The notes: generated by a model not told the origin, from the sequence alone. Counted from the stretch's first letter, positions 1 through 7,299 are shown. The stretch is DNA of 9,855 bases from CAZDBA01 sp964503615 (GCA_964503615.1 CAZDBA010000176.1:1-9855); one strand, 5' to 3'. Made by a program: numbers and translations.

Positions 1-765
1 GCCACTCCGCCGGACAGCCATCACGAATATGCGCTCAAAGTCGCGGCAGCCGGTAAACCGTGCTGTGTTGAAAAACCGATGGCTCCGTCCCATCAGCAAT
101 GCGTGGAAATCTGCACCGTCTTTTCAGAACTCAAGCTGCCGTTGTTTGTCGCTTACTACCGGCGAACGCTACCGCGATTTACTCAGGTCAAACAATGGCT
201 GGACAACGGAATGATCGGAGACGTGCGTCATGTTGGTTGGCAGTTTTGTATGCCGCCCAACGAGATTGATCTTAGTGGTCAGTACAACTGGCGGACGGAT
301 TCTAAGATAGCGCCCGCAGGTCATTTTGATGATCTAGCCAGCCATGGCCTGGACTTGATCGCGTTTTACTTTGGCAACTTCCAGCAGGTTTCGGGGCACT
401 CAACGAACCAACAAGGTCTCTATTCTGCTGACGATGCCGTCGTGGCCAGTTGGATTCACGAAAATGGAATCTCTGGGGCGGGCAGTTGGAACTTTGGTGG
501 TAGGGTCAGACAGGACTCGGTGCAAATTTTTGGAAGCCAAGGAAAAATCGAGCTGTCCGTGTTTGCCGACGCCCCGATTCGGTTGATCATAAATGGCGTC
601 GTTGAAGAACGGACGATCGAACATCCAAAACACGTGCAGCAGTTTCACGTAGAAGCCATCCGAGATGCGTTACTAGAAAACCGCCCTCATCCGTCGACCG
701 GAATCTCGGGAGCGCACACCGCTTGGGTGATGGATCGAATTTTGGCGAACCGCCCCAAGGACTGA
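1..765 (+). CDS. Gfo/Idh/MocA family oxidoreductase, 5' end cut off by the window
   Basis: The reading frame is open from base 1, so the gene starts upstream; 254 C-terminal residues are visible. The visible part opens with the end of the NAD(P)-binding Rossmann domain: TPPDSHHEYA, then the family's EKP motif (visible residues 24-26), whose lysine is normally catalytic or cofactor-contacting. The sheet-rich C-terminal domain follows, with VAYYRR, an NWRTD segment and DLASHGLD near visible residues 111-118, where the family's catalytic His/Asp lie. Members oxidise or reduce sugars, inositols and related compounds in the cytoplasm with NAD(P)(H). The substrate cannot be told from sequence, and planctomycetes carry many paralogues. 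About 100 residues are probably missing upstream, judging from the family's usual length. No partner gene is visible on either side. The family call is firm; the substrate is unknown. Confidence 0.93.
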   Translation, partial: ATPPDSHHEYALKVAAAGKPCCVEKPMAPSHQQCVEICTVFSELKLPLFVAYYRRTLPRFTQVKQWLDNGMIGDVRHVGWQFCMPPNEIDLSGQYNWRTDSKIAPAGHFDDLASHGLDLIAFYFGNFQQVSGHSTNQQGLYSADDAVVASWIHENGISGAGSWNFGGRVRQDSVQIFGSQGKIELSVFADAPIRLIINGVVEERTIEHPKHVQQFHVEAIRDALLENRPHPSTGISGAHTAWVMDRILANRPKD

Positions 766-784
766 TGGGCACGTCATCGCCTCA

Positions 785-806
785 GTCGATGTGACGTCGA
801 TGTGAC
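785..806. repeat. Two perfect tandem copies of an 11-base unit
   Basis: The unit GTCGATGTGAC occurs at 785-795 and again directly after at 796-806. With the flanks, the block also starts with TCAGTC and ends with GACTGA, so it can be read as a loose inverted repeat. It lies 20 bases after the oxidoreductase stop. It could be a binding site or a chance duplication; no function is shown. Confidence 0.6.
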
Positions 807-846
807 TGAAGCGTAAACGAAAAAACAGGCCGTCCGCAAAGTCAAA

Positions 847-1113
847 ATGAGTCACGACGAGTTGAAGATGTTGATCGGTGAGTTGTGCCGCTCAATTAAC
901 CGCCGTGAAGCCGCAGATGAACAAGACTTGCTACTGGATCTCTGCAAGCGAATCGAGTACGCCCAACGAACCGGAGACGGCGATCACCAAATATCATCCG
1001 TTAAACGATGTGTAGTTCACCGAACACTCACTGGTGTTCCAAGGGGCTTTCTACTTAAGAACTTAATACTGTTGCCATCAATAAAACCGGCAAATTCTTG
1101 GTTTCCTTGCTAA
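847..1113 (+). CDS. Doubtful small hypothetical protein (88 codons, possibly a frameshifted or decayed gene)
   Basis: This ORF starts with ATG at 847 and encodes 88 residues of no family I recognise. The first 45 or so residues look like a real, charged helical protein (for example DELKMLIGEL and EQDLLLDLCKRIEY), while the remainder looks like translated non-coding DNA. From about base 957 the next frame reads PNEPETAITKYHPLNDV and stops at 1013-1015, which looks more protein-like than the nominal frame. A gene of about 60 codons with a frameshift near 955-975 is therefore possible. There is no clear Shine-Dalgarno before 847. It follows the oxidoreductase by 81 bases on the same strand. I list it because it may be a real or recently broken small gene, with low confidence. 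Confidence 0.25.
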   Translation: MSHDELKMLIGELCRSINRREAADEQDLLLDLCKRIEYAQRTGDGDHQISSVKRCVVHRTLTGVPRGFLLKNLILLPSIKPANSWFPC

Positions 1114-1326
1114 ACGAGGACGGAAACCCTTTGTATCCCTTTTGGCATTCGATTTCTGCATTGAAAAGACCGCATTGATCTATTGCAGGATTAAGCGATA
1201 TTTTAAGCCACTTGACCATTTTTTTCGAGCTAGGCTTCCTATGAACCCTTGAGAGTTTGCTCACGGGCGGAGTTTCCTGATGGCTTTGGGGTTCTGCACG
1301 TGACTAAGACCAATTTGAATGCCGTT

Positions 1327-3294
1327 ATGAAAAAATCTCGCTCCAATTCACAAAAAATTCGTAAACAAAAATCTAACGCTTCAAACAGCTACAGCGTTTT
1401 GGAAGATCGTCGACTGTTGACGGTTGTTGTGTTTCAAAACGCAAGCGAAGTTGTGATTCGCGGCGACGGATTTGATAATCAAGTCGACGTACGGGAAATC
1501 GATGACACTCTGCGCGTAAGCGTGACTGATGAAGGCACTTTCGATTTTGACCTGGATGGAGTTTCATCGGTACGATTCGTAGGTGGAAGTGGAGATGATA
1601 TTTTCACTAACCTAACGAACATTACGACGATCGCGGCTGGCAATGATGGCAACGATCGCTTGACTAGCGGTAACGGCAATGATCGGTTGTTCGGCCACGC
1701 GGGCAACGACACGCTCACCAGCTCCGGTGGCAACAACACGCTCAATGGTGCAGACGGAGCCAACACCATCAACGGTGGAAATGGAATCGACACGATCTTT
1801 ACCTTAGATGGAATCGACACCATCAACGGAGGAGCAGGCGACGACTTCATTTCTAGTCGTGGTGGGAATGACACGATTAATGGCGGCAACGGAATGGACA
1901 CGGTTTTTGCCGGGGCTGGTAACGACACAGTCAATGGTAATAATGGAAACGACTTTCTTTTCGGACAAGATGGCATTGATGATATAGCCGGCGGCGGAGG
2001 CAACGATGTTATTCGCGGCGGAACTGCGAACGATACGTTGACTGGCGGAGTAGGTGACGACCGTGTGTTGGGCGAAGCTGGCGATGACCATTTAAGCGGT
2101 AATGATGGCGACGATGTGATTTTTGGCAATGATGGCTTAGACCAACTATTCGGCGGTGCTGGCTTCGACTTTCTGATTGGCGGATTAGGTAACGACACCC
2201 TTCGCGGCGGGACCCAGAGCGATCGACTTCGAGGCAACGGAGGAAACGACGACCTCTTTGGAGACGCCGGCAACGATCGTGTTGCTGGTGATGACGGCGA
2301 CGACTTCCTCAATGGCGGATCAGGTTCAAATATTATTTTGGGCGACGCTGGCATAGACGAAATTGTCGGGATCGCAACCGATTTTGTACGCGGAGGTGCC
2401 GGTGACGACTTGATCAGGCTCGCTTCCAGCAGCAGCGGAGACACCGCCGCTTTCCTGGGCAACTTCTCAGACTTCGTGGTGACCGAAACTGGTGAGGCGC
2501 TCAATGTTCGTGATACAACCGGTAGCGAAGGGCTCGACCTGATCACCGGAGCCGATTCGCTCAGCTTCGCAGATCAAACTCGGGCCGCCTCGGCTGACGT
2601 TATCAGGCGAGTTTTTGTACAACCGATCATCGCGTCCAATAATAATGGCGGTAACACGGCCACTTTCTTCGGCAACGCGACCGAGGAAGTAACAATCAAA
2701 CGTCTAATCGACGAAATTTTTCTACAAGCCAACGTCGATATTGAATTCCTGACGCCAACGACGATCAACAACACTTTTATTAACGTTGGAAACTCAGCCA
2801 ATCGCCCAGCGAGTGATCTTGGCTCAGTCGTTTCCGTCGGCGACAACGCAGGTGTCGGAAATACAGATCCACAAATCATTGATGCCTACTTTGTAGAAGT
2901 CGCAGCAGGCTTTGGAAATCAAAGTGAGAACGTTGCAAATGGTTTGGCATTCCTGGATGCCAATGGCACTACGATTCATGTAGGTGACAATTTGCCAACC
3001 TTCGCAAACGGTCGAGACCTTGTTGCTCGTGTTGTGGCTCATGAGATAGGCCATAACCTGGGACTGGCGCATGTTAGCGACCCTAACAATCTGCTGGCTC
3101 AAGGCGATCAAATCAACGCCAGCCAGCGGACCACAGTTTTAAACAGCCAGTTCAGCGAGAACACGGGAACCGGTGCCACCACATCAGGCGTACATTTGGG
3201 AATAGGCTCAGACGGCAACATTATTCAAAACCATTTTCACGATCATGCGAATGATGGCCACGGCGAGCACTGCCAATGTCCATCTTGCTGTTGA
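1327..3294 (+). CDS. Secreted LEPR-XLL protein with RTX beta-roll and metzincin-like zinc protease domain
   Basis: The product has 655 residues from the ATG at 1327. The N-terminus is very basic (MKKSRSNSQKIRKQK) and leads to LEDRRLLT at residues 25-32, the LExRxLL box of planctomycete extracellular proteins; I chose this start because the box normally follows a short basic leader. Residues 104-346 are 27 consecutive RTX-type nonapeptides (GGxGxDxUx), which bind calcium and fold as a beta-roll. Next comes a segment of the kind often found beside RTX repeats (DTAAFLGNFSDFVV, then SLSFADQ). Residues 429-600 resemble a metzincin-type metallopeptidase, with the zinc site HEIGHNLGLAH at 572-582. 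The last 20 residues carry five His and all four Cys of the protein, ending CQCPSCC. The protein is presumably exported and calcium-stabilised, and may degrade extracellular protein. No secretion genes lie nearby. There is no methionine after the zinc site for the usual Met-turn, so activity is uncertain. Confidence 0.88.
   Translation: MKKSRSNSQKIRKQKSNASNSYSVLEDRRLLTVVVFQNASEVVIRGDGFDNQVDVREIDDTLRVSVTDEGTFDFDLDGVSSVRFVGGSGDDIFTNLTNITTIAAGNDGNDRLTSGNGNDRLFGHAGNDTLTSSGGNNTLNGADGANTINGGNGIDTIFTLDGIDTINGGAGDDFISSRGGNDTINGGNGMDTVFAGAGNDTVNGNNGNDFLFGQDGIDDIAGGGGNDVIRGGTANDTLTGGVGDDRVLGEAGDDHLSGNDGDDVIFGNDGLDQLFGGAGFDFLIGGLGNDTLRGGTQSDRLRGNGGNDDLFGDAGNDRVAGDDGDDFLNGGSGSNIILGDAGIDEIVGIATDFVRGGAGDDLIRLASSSSGDTAAFLGNFSDFVVTETGEALNVRDTTGSEGLDLITGADSLSFADQTRAASADVIRRVFVQPIIASNNNGGNTATFFGNATEEVTIKRLIDEIFLQANVDIEFLTPTTINNTFINVGNSANRPASDLGSVVSVGDNAGVGNTDPQIIDAYFVEVAAGFGNQSENVANGLAFLDANGTTIHVGDNLPTFANGRDLVARVVAHEIGHNLGLAHVSDPNNLLAQGDQINASQRTTVLNSQFSENTGTGATTSGVHLGIGSDGNIIQNHFHDHANDGHGEHCQCPSCC
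1636..2364 (+). repeat. 27 in-register 27-base units encoding RTX-type nonapeptides
   Basis: The stretch is 729 bases long, exactly 27 units of nine codons, running from AGNDGNDRL to LGDAGIDEI with no insertion or loss of register. Each unit carries G at or near positions 2 and 5, D or N at 6-7 and a large aliphatic residue at 9. The units differ from one another at the DNA level (GGC/GGT/GGA and GAC/GAT/AAC/AAT alternate), so this is an old, diverged array and not a recent tandem expansion. A further half-regular unit (RGGAGDDLI) follows after an eight-residue break. Confidence 0.9.
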
Positions 3295-3521
3295 GTTGAT
3301 CGATAGACTCAAATCCTCAGCCTCTTTGCTGAGCCTCGTTCTGTTCAATCTAGCAGCCCAAGCTCTTTAAACGGGTACTCACGCGTAGCATGAGCATGCT
3401 TACGTGTTGCGTTGAAAACCAGCAATAGCGGTGTCTGAGTTGAGCGTCAAGCAACTCCCTGCGCAAGGTGTTATTGCAATGCGCTCAATAGTCGCCCGAT
3501 GATCAAATTGGGAGGGTGCTG
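3295..3521. other. Convergent intergenic region with several hairpins
   Basis: This 227-base gap lies between two gene ends facing each other. A stem CTCAGC/GCTGAG (3316-3321 and 3328-3333, six-base loop) sits 21 bases after the stop of the secreted protein and may help end its transcript, but no T-run follows. A longer imperfect stem spans 3381-3407: its arms pair over about 11-12 positions with one G-T wobble and one bulged base around a GAGC loop. A third, TGAGCG/CGCTCA (3441-3446 and 3482-3487), lies nearer the aminotransferase end. These could be protein-dependent terminators or part of a small RNA; nothing decides between them. Confidence 0.4.
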
Positions 3522-4640
3522 CTATTTTGCTTCTGCAAGCTTGATCAATGTTTCAATTCCTCGATCAAGCGTCGCATCATCCACCGCGTAAGAAATTCGG
3601 AAGTGAGTATCGAACTCGCTGAATATGTTACCCGGGATAATCATCAAATTGTTTTCTATCGCTTTGTTTACAAAGCTTTCGCCGTCTCCCCAAGGCAGGC
3701 GAGGGAACAAGTAAAACGCGCCGCCTGGTTTTACGATCTCGTAATGATCCTTCAGTCCCTCGATCATCTTGTCTCGTTTACCTGTGTAACGTTTTACGTG
3801 ATCTGAGATGTCGGTATCCATCGCGACAGCGCCGGCCCACTGCACAGGCTGTGGAGAACAAACAAAAGTGTATTGCTGGATCTTGAGCATCGTGTCGATG
3901 ATCTCAGTTGGGCCATGAACGAATCCGCAACGCCAACCGGTCATCGCATACGATTTCGAGAACCCATCGACCACGATCGTATTGGGATTGAATTTTGCCG
4001 TCGAGACATGTGCCGTATCGTAAGTGAACTTGTTGTAGATCTCGTCGGAAACCAAAGCGATCCCGCGATCTGCAGCGAGTTCAGCAACCTGTTTCATTTC
4101 CTCCGAGTCCATGCAGACTCCGGTCGGGTTTGAAGGACTGTTGACGATGATCATTTTGGTTCGATCTGTAATCGCCGCTTCGATCTTCTTGATGTCGACT
4201 TTGAAGTCTGGATAGATCGAAACGGGAACTGGGATGCCGCCTACCATCTGAATCAGGGCAGGGTACATCACAAAATAGGGATCGAAAAAGATAACTTCGT
4301 CGCCGGGATTTACCATCGCCATCGCCGAAAGCAGCAATCCACCGCTGGTTCCGGAACAAACAAAGACCTTTCGATCCGCGTGCCCAAACTGCTGGTCGAC
4401 TTGGGCCTGAAGCTTTTCACGCAATGCAGGCATTCCTTGCGTCAAAGCGTAGCCATTTTTTCCCGATTGAACGGCGTCAATCATCTCGTCTTTGATCGGT
4501 TGCGGCACGTCAAAATCGGGTTGGCCGATTGAGAGATTGATCGGATTTTCGAGCTTGGCCGCCAGATCAAACATCCGCCGGATACCACTGCTACTAAAAA
4601 GCTTTGTACGATCAGCAATCCAATTTTGAGTATCAGCCAT
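3522..4640 (-). CDS. Class I/II pyridoxal-phosphate aminotransferase (aspartate aminotransferase-like)
   Basis: The product has 372 residues, slightly shorter than the usual 390-400 of this fold-type I family. Visible landmarks are SIGQPDF (37-43) near the substrate pocket, SNPTG (170-174) with the asparagine that contacts PLP, SDEIY (198-202) with the aspartate that pairs with the pyridine nitrogen, SKSYAMTGWR (228-237) with Lys229 as the Schiff-base lysine, and FRISYA (347-352) with Arg348 positioned for the substrate carboxylate. The enzyme moves an amino group between an amino acid and a 2-oxo acid in the cytoplasm. The subgroup contains aspartate, aromatic and broad-range enzymes, so I give no gene symbol. 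The ATG start is supported by GGAG eight bases upstream (4649-4652). The gene stands alone, divergent from purF and convergent with the secreted protein. Confidence 0.93.
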   Translation of the reverse strand: MADTQNWIADRTKLFSSSGIRRMFDLAAKLENPINLSIGQPDFDVPQPIKDEMIDAVQSGKNGYALTQGMPALREKLQAQVDQQFGHADRKVFVCSGTSGGLLLSAMAMVNPGDEVIFFDPYFVMYPALIQMVGGIPVPVSIYPDFKVDIKKIEAAITDRTKMIIVNSPSNPTGVCMDSEEMKQVAELAADRGIALVSDEIYNKFTYDTAHVSTAKFNPNTIVVDGFSKSYAMTGWRCGFVHGPTEIIDTMLKIQQYTFVCSPQPVQWAGAVAMDTDISDHVKRYTGKRDKMIEGLKDHYEIVKPGGAFYLFPRLPWGDGESFVNKAIENNLMIIPGNIFSEFDTHFRISYAVDDATLDRGIETLIKLAEAK

Positions 4641-4684
4641 AAAGGCGGCTCCAGCAATTTAAGCAAGTGTTCTGAAAGCCGCCC
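4641..4684 (-). promoter_or_regulatory. 5'-leader hairpin touching the aminotransferase Shine-Dalgarno
   Basis: On the minus strand GGCGGCT (4683-4677) can pair perfectly with AGCCGCC (4650-4644), a seven-base, GC-rich stem with a 26-base loop. Its 3' arm ends only three bases before the ATG. The Shine-Dalgarno GGAG (4652-4649) lies at the loop/stem junction, with its last two bases inside the stem. Folding could therefore limit ribosome access. The pairing is seen in the sequence; a regulatory role is inference. Confidence 0.4.
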
Positions 4685-5072
4685 ATTTTTCACCAATCAT
4701 TTCAGATTACAAGCGCAGGTTCGAAATTGAGTTGCCAGCGGGACCACCTAGACCCCAACGATCCATGCGTACAGATCTAATAGTCGACCTCAATGAGAAT
4801 GAGGATTTTGGTCATTGTTAAAACGGTGGACGGGCTCTAAAATCGTCTGTAACGGATAAGCATTGCCCAATTCGATGTCTCAATCTTCCAACTAGCCATC
4901 AATCACTCGCCACCACTACTGGTCGATCCAAGCCTCTTATCCGGCCCTTTAGCTTTTTGGCCCATCCATTTACAAGCCGAAACGTTTTTCAATTCAGCAA
5001 CTCAGTGCGACTCATCTCATGGCTTTGGCGTTTCGTTTAGTGACCAAATGCGATAAAGGATTTTAGCTGCTT
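4641..5072. other. 432-base divergent gap between the aminotransferase and purF
   Basis: Apart from the leader hairpin at 4641-4684 I see little here. There is a short inverted repeat CAATGA/TCATTG (4791-4796 and 4812-4817) and a distant pair CGGATAAG/CTTATCCG (4853-4860 and 4936-4943). AAAGGA at 5055-5060 is a possible ribosome-binding site for purF, with a rather long 12-base spacing. A 15-codon ORF (5019-5066, product MALAFRLVTKCDKGF) ends six bases before purF and contains that AAAGGA; it may be chance. No purine riboswitch core and no tRNA is recognisable. The promoters of both genes must lie here but I cannot place them. Confidence 0.5.
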
Positions 5073-6596
5073 ATGTGCGGTGTTATAGGAATCGTTGGTA
5101 AATCACTCGTTGCTCGTTCTATTTATGATGGCTTGCTCCTGTTGCAACATCGGGGACAGGATTCGGCCGGGATCGTAACTGGTAACGGCGAGGGGCGAAT
5201 CTTTGAACGAAAATCGTTGGGACTGGTCCGCGACGTGTTTGCTCAGCGTCACATGGAGCGCCTAAAAGGAAGCATGGGCATTGGGCATCTTCGCTACCCA
5301 ACCGCGGGGACTCCCTCTGTTGATGAGGCTCAACCGTTTTATGTGAACTCGCCGTTTGGTATCGCACTGGCTCACAATGGAAACTTGACCAATGCAGCCG
5401 AACTTGAAAAATTGCTGGTTCACGATGACCTGAGGCATTTGAACACGACTTCCGATTCAGAAATTCTACTCAATGTCCTCGCTCATGAGATGCAACAAGC
5501 TTGTCGTACGAAGCTGAGCGTGGACGATCTTTTTTATGCAGTTCGAGGCGTTCACAAACGTGTGCGAGGTGGATATTCAGTCGTGGCCATGATTTCGGGG
5601 CGAGGGATTCTTGCGTTTCGTGATCCGAACGGCATTCGCCCGCTTTGCTACGGCGTTCGTGAAACGGCCGATGGCGAAAAGGAGTATATGGTCGCCTCCG
5701 AAAGTGTTGCGTTACGCGGGTGCGGGTTCAAACTGGTTCGCGATCTGAAACCGGGAGAAGCGATCTATTTTGGGCATGATGGAAAAGTTGTCGAGCAGCA
5801 GTGTGCCAACGCCAACGAGCCCAAAAAACACACGCCTTGCATTTTTGAATATGTCTATTTCGCTCGTCCCGACAGCATGATCGAAGGCATCTCGGTCCAC
5901 CGGGCTCGCATGCGGATGGGTGACAAACTGGCCGAAAAAATCCTTGCCAATTGGAGTGACCACGATATCGATGTCGTGATTCCGATCCCGGATACCAGTC
6001 GAGTCTGTGCCTTGGAAATTGCCCATCGGCTGAATGTCAATTTCCGCGAGGGTTTGATCAAGAACCGTTATATCGGGCGGACATTTATTATGCCGGGCCA
6101 ACAGGAACGGCGAAATTCAGTTCGGCGAAAGCTGAGTCCAATCGATTTGGAATTTCGTGACAAAAACGTTTTGTTGGTCGATGACTCAATTGTACGTGGC
6201 ACGACTTCTCAGCAGATCGTACAGATGGCTCGAGAAGCGGGTGCCAAACAGGTTTATCTTGCATCCGCTTCACCTCCTGTTCGTCATCCGAATGTTTACG
6301 GAATCGACATGCCGGCCCCGACTGAATTCGTGGCGCACAACAAGTCGATCGAAGAGATCTGCGAGGAGATTGGAGCTGACCGCTTAATCTACCAAGAGCT
6401 GGAAGACTTGATCGATGCGGTTCGTTATACCGGCGCAAAAGTCGAAGAGTTCGATTGCTCCTGCTTTAACGCCGAGTATGTTACGGGCGATGTTTCTGAG
6501 GAGTACCTGAAGGAACTGGAGAAGACCCGCAACGATAACGCCAAAGAGAAACTCGCCGGTGATTTGGCTGAGCTGGATGACCTAAAGATCGTTTAG
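5073..6596 (+). CDS. purF: Amidophosphoribosyltransferase (glutamine PRPP amidotransferase)
   Basis: The product has 507 residues and catalyses the first committed step of purine synthesis: PRPP plus glutamine gives 5-phosphoribosylamine. The protein starts MCGVIGIVG, so Cys2 becomes the N-terminal nucleophile of the glutaminase domain once Met is removed; there is no propeptide. Other glutaminase landmarks are HLRYPTAG (72-79), HNGNL (101-105) and TTSDSE (125-130). The second half is a type I phosphoribosyltransferase with the PRPP loop VLLVDDSIVRGTT at 366-378. PNVYGIDMP (406-414) and FDCSCFNAEYVT (460-471) match the E. coli type. The four cysteines that hold an Fe-S cluster in the Bacillus type are not all present, as Asn407 replaces one of them. 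The stop overlaps that of trmB, which is on the other strand. The function call is firm. Confidence 0.97.
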   Translation: MCGVIGIVGKSLVARSIYDGLLLLQHRGQDSAGIVTGNGEGRIFERKSLGLVRDVFAQRHMERLKGSMGIGHLRYPTAGTPSVDEAQPFYVNSPFGIALAHNGNLTNAAELEKLLVHDDLRHLNTTSDSEILLNVLAHEMQQACRTKLSVDDLFYAVRGVHKRVRGGYSVVAMISGRGILAFRDPNGIRPLCYGVRETADGEKEYMVASESVALRGCGFKLVRDLKPGEAIYFGHDGKVVEQQCANANEPKKHTPCIFEYVYFARPDSMIEGISVHRARMRMGDKLAEKILANWSDHDIDVVIPIPDTSRVCALEIAHRLNVNFREGLIKNRYIGRTFIMPGQQERRNSVRRKLSPIDLEFRDKNVLLVDDSIVRGTTSQQIVQMAREAGAKQVYLASASPPVRHPNVYGIDMPAPTEFVAHNKSIEEICEEIGADRLIYQELEDLIDAVRYTGAKVEEFDCSCFNAEYVTGDVSEEYLKELEKTRNDNAKEKLAGDLAELDDLKIV

Positions 6597-7237
6597 GCTT
6601 GTTTTTCGAACTCGCTGCGGAAGACGGGGTGATCGTTCTTTCGCATTCGCCGCTCAAAGTGAGTTCGGTAGTCCATGTCGTGTTCAGCCGGCTCGACGTC
6701 GACCTCGTAAGGACCGACAAGCGAGCTGTTTTCTTTGATCGTAGCGATTCCGGATTCGAAGTACTCTTCGACATCGGTCCAAAAATGAAGGCGACCGCCG
6801 GGAACCAGAATGCGTTGAATGTCTTTGACCATTTCCGGCTGGACGACTCGACGGCGACGATGCCGCTCTTTCCACCACGGGTCAGGAAAGTAAATGTGGA
6901 CGGCAACTGCCGATTCGTCTGACAACATCTCGCGAAACAGCTTCAAGCCATCACCCTGAATCATGTGTACGTTTTTGCAATCGTGTTTCACAAAACGATG
7001 CGCTGCGAATTGAGCGTATTTGACAGCCAGTTCGTTGCCCAGAAAGTTGTGTTCCGGGCGACGGTTGCAATGGGTCATCAGGAATAGTCCTTTTCCACTG
7101 CCGACTTCGATCTCCAACGGACGTGGTTCCTCGAACAAAGTCTGAGGATCAAACGGAGCTACGATTTCATCCAGCACCGAATATCGGCTGGTGATGTCTA
7201 CACTTTGATCGACTTTGGGTAAGGCGCGTCTGCCCAT
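6593..7237 (-). CDS. trmB: tRNA (guanine-N7-)-methyltransferase
   Basis: The product has 214 residues, the normal size for bacterial TrmB. It transfers a methyl group from S-adenosylmethionine to N7 of guanine 46 in the variable loop of tRNAs. The SAM-binding motif I is EIEVGSGKG (42-50). Further family marks are the acidic GNEL (67-70), IYFPDPWWKERHRRRR (115-130) with the conserved PDPW, TDVEEYFE (154-161) and YRTHFE (190-195) near the C-terminus. The ATG start gives the common MGRR-like basic beginning; no clear Shine-Dalgarno precedes it. Its stop TAA (6595-6593) lies inside the last bases of purF, so the two genes converge with a four-base overlap. Upstream on the same strand is the 33-residue basic protein, separated from it by an intrinsic terminator, so trmB probably has its own promoter in the 62 bases between. 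Confidence 0.96.
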   Translation of the reverse strand: MGRRALPKVDQSVDITSRYSVLDEIVAPFDPQTLFEEPRPLEIEVGSGKGLFLMTHCNRRPEHNFLGNELAVKYAQFAAHRFVKHDCKNVHMIQGDGLKLFREMLSDESAVAVHIYFPDPWWKERHRRRRVVQPEMVKDIQRILVPGGRLHFWTDVEEYFESGIATIKENSSLVGPYEVDVEPAEHDMDYRTHFERRMRKNDHPVFRSEFEKQA

Positions 7238-7299
7238 TGGGATTGCTGCTTTAGAAAGAGAAACGAAGAGTTTGTTGGGCGAAGAAAACGGTACCCACC

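Larger units (their letters stand above)
766..1326. other. 561-base gap between the oxidoreductase and the RTX/metzincin gene
   Basis: The gap holds a perfect tandem 11-base repeat (785-806), a doubtful small ORF (847-1113, listed separately) and two short inverted repeats. One is GAACAC/GTGTTC at 1022-1027 and 1034-1039. The other is GGTTTCC/GGAAACC at 1100-1106 and 1122-1128. Neither is followed by a T-run, so I do not call a terminator. No -35/-10 pair convinced me upstream of the secreted protein. An in-frame extension of that protein back to a TTG at 1249 is possible but lacks the LEPR-XLL style N-terminus and any good Shine-Dalgarno. Confidence 0.6.

Noticed and set aside
1249..1326. 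26-codon N-terminal extension of the secreted protein from a TTG at 1249
   Set aside because: The extension lacks a Shine-Dalgarno and would place a non-basic stretch before the lysine-rich leader that normally opens LEPR-XLL proteins. The ATG at 1327 fits better, though a GTG at 1300 cannot be fully excluded.
1479..2546. Long minus-strand ORF of 355 codons opposite the RTX repeats
   Set aside because: It is a by-product of the repeated Gly/Asp/Asn codons on the plus strand, which rarely give stops in this antisense frame. Its product is a low-complexity Ser/Pro-rich string with no domain, while the plus frame has recognisable domains throughout.
4713..4735. GGTTCGAAATT resembling the T-loop of a tRNA
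   Set aside because: The flanking bases do not form a five-pair T-stem, and no anticodon arm or acceptor stem can be built around it.
5019..5066. 15-codon ORF just upstream of purF as a leader peptide
   Set aside because: It has no own Shine-Dalgarno, no run of informative codons and no terminator/antiterminator pair after it. It is mentioned in the gap description only.
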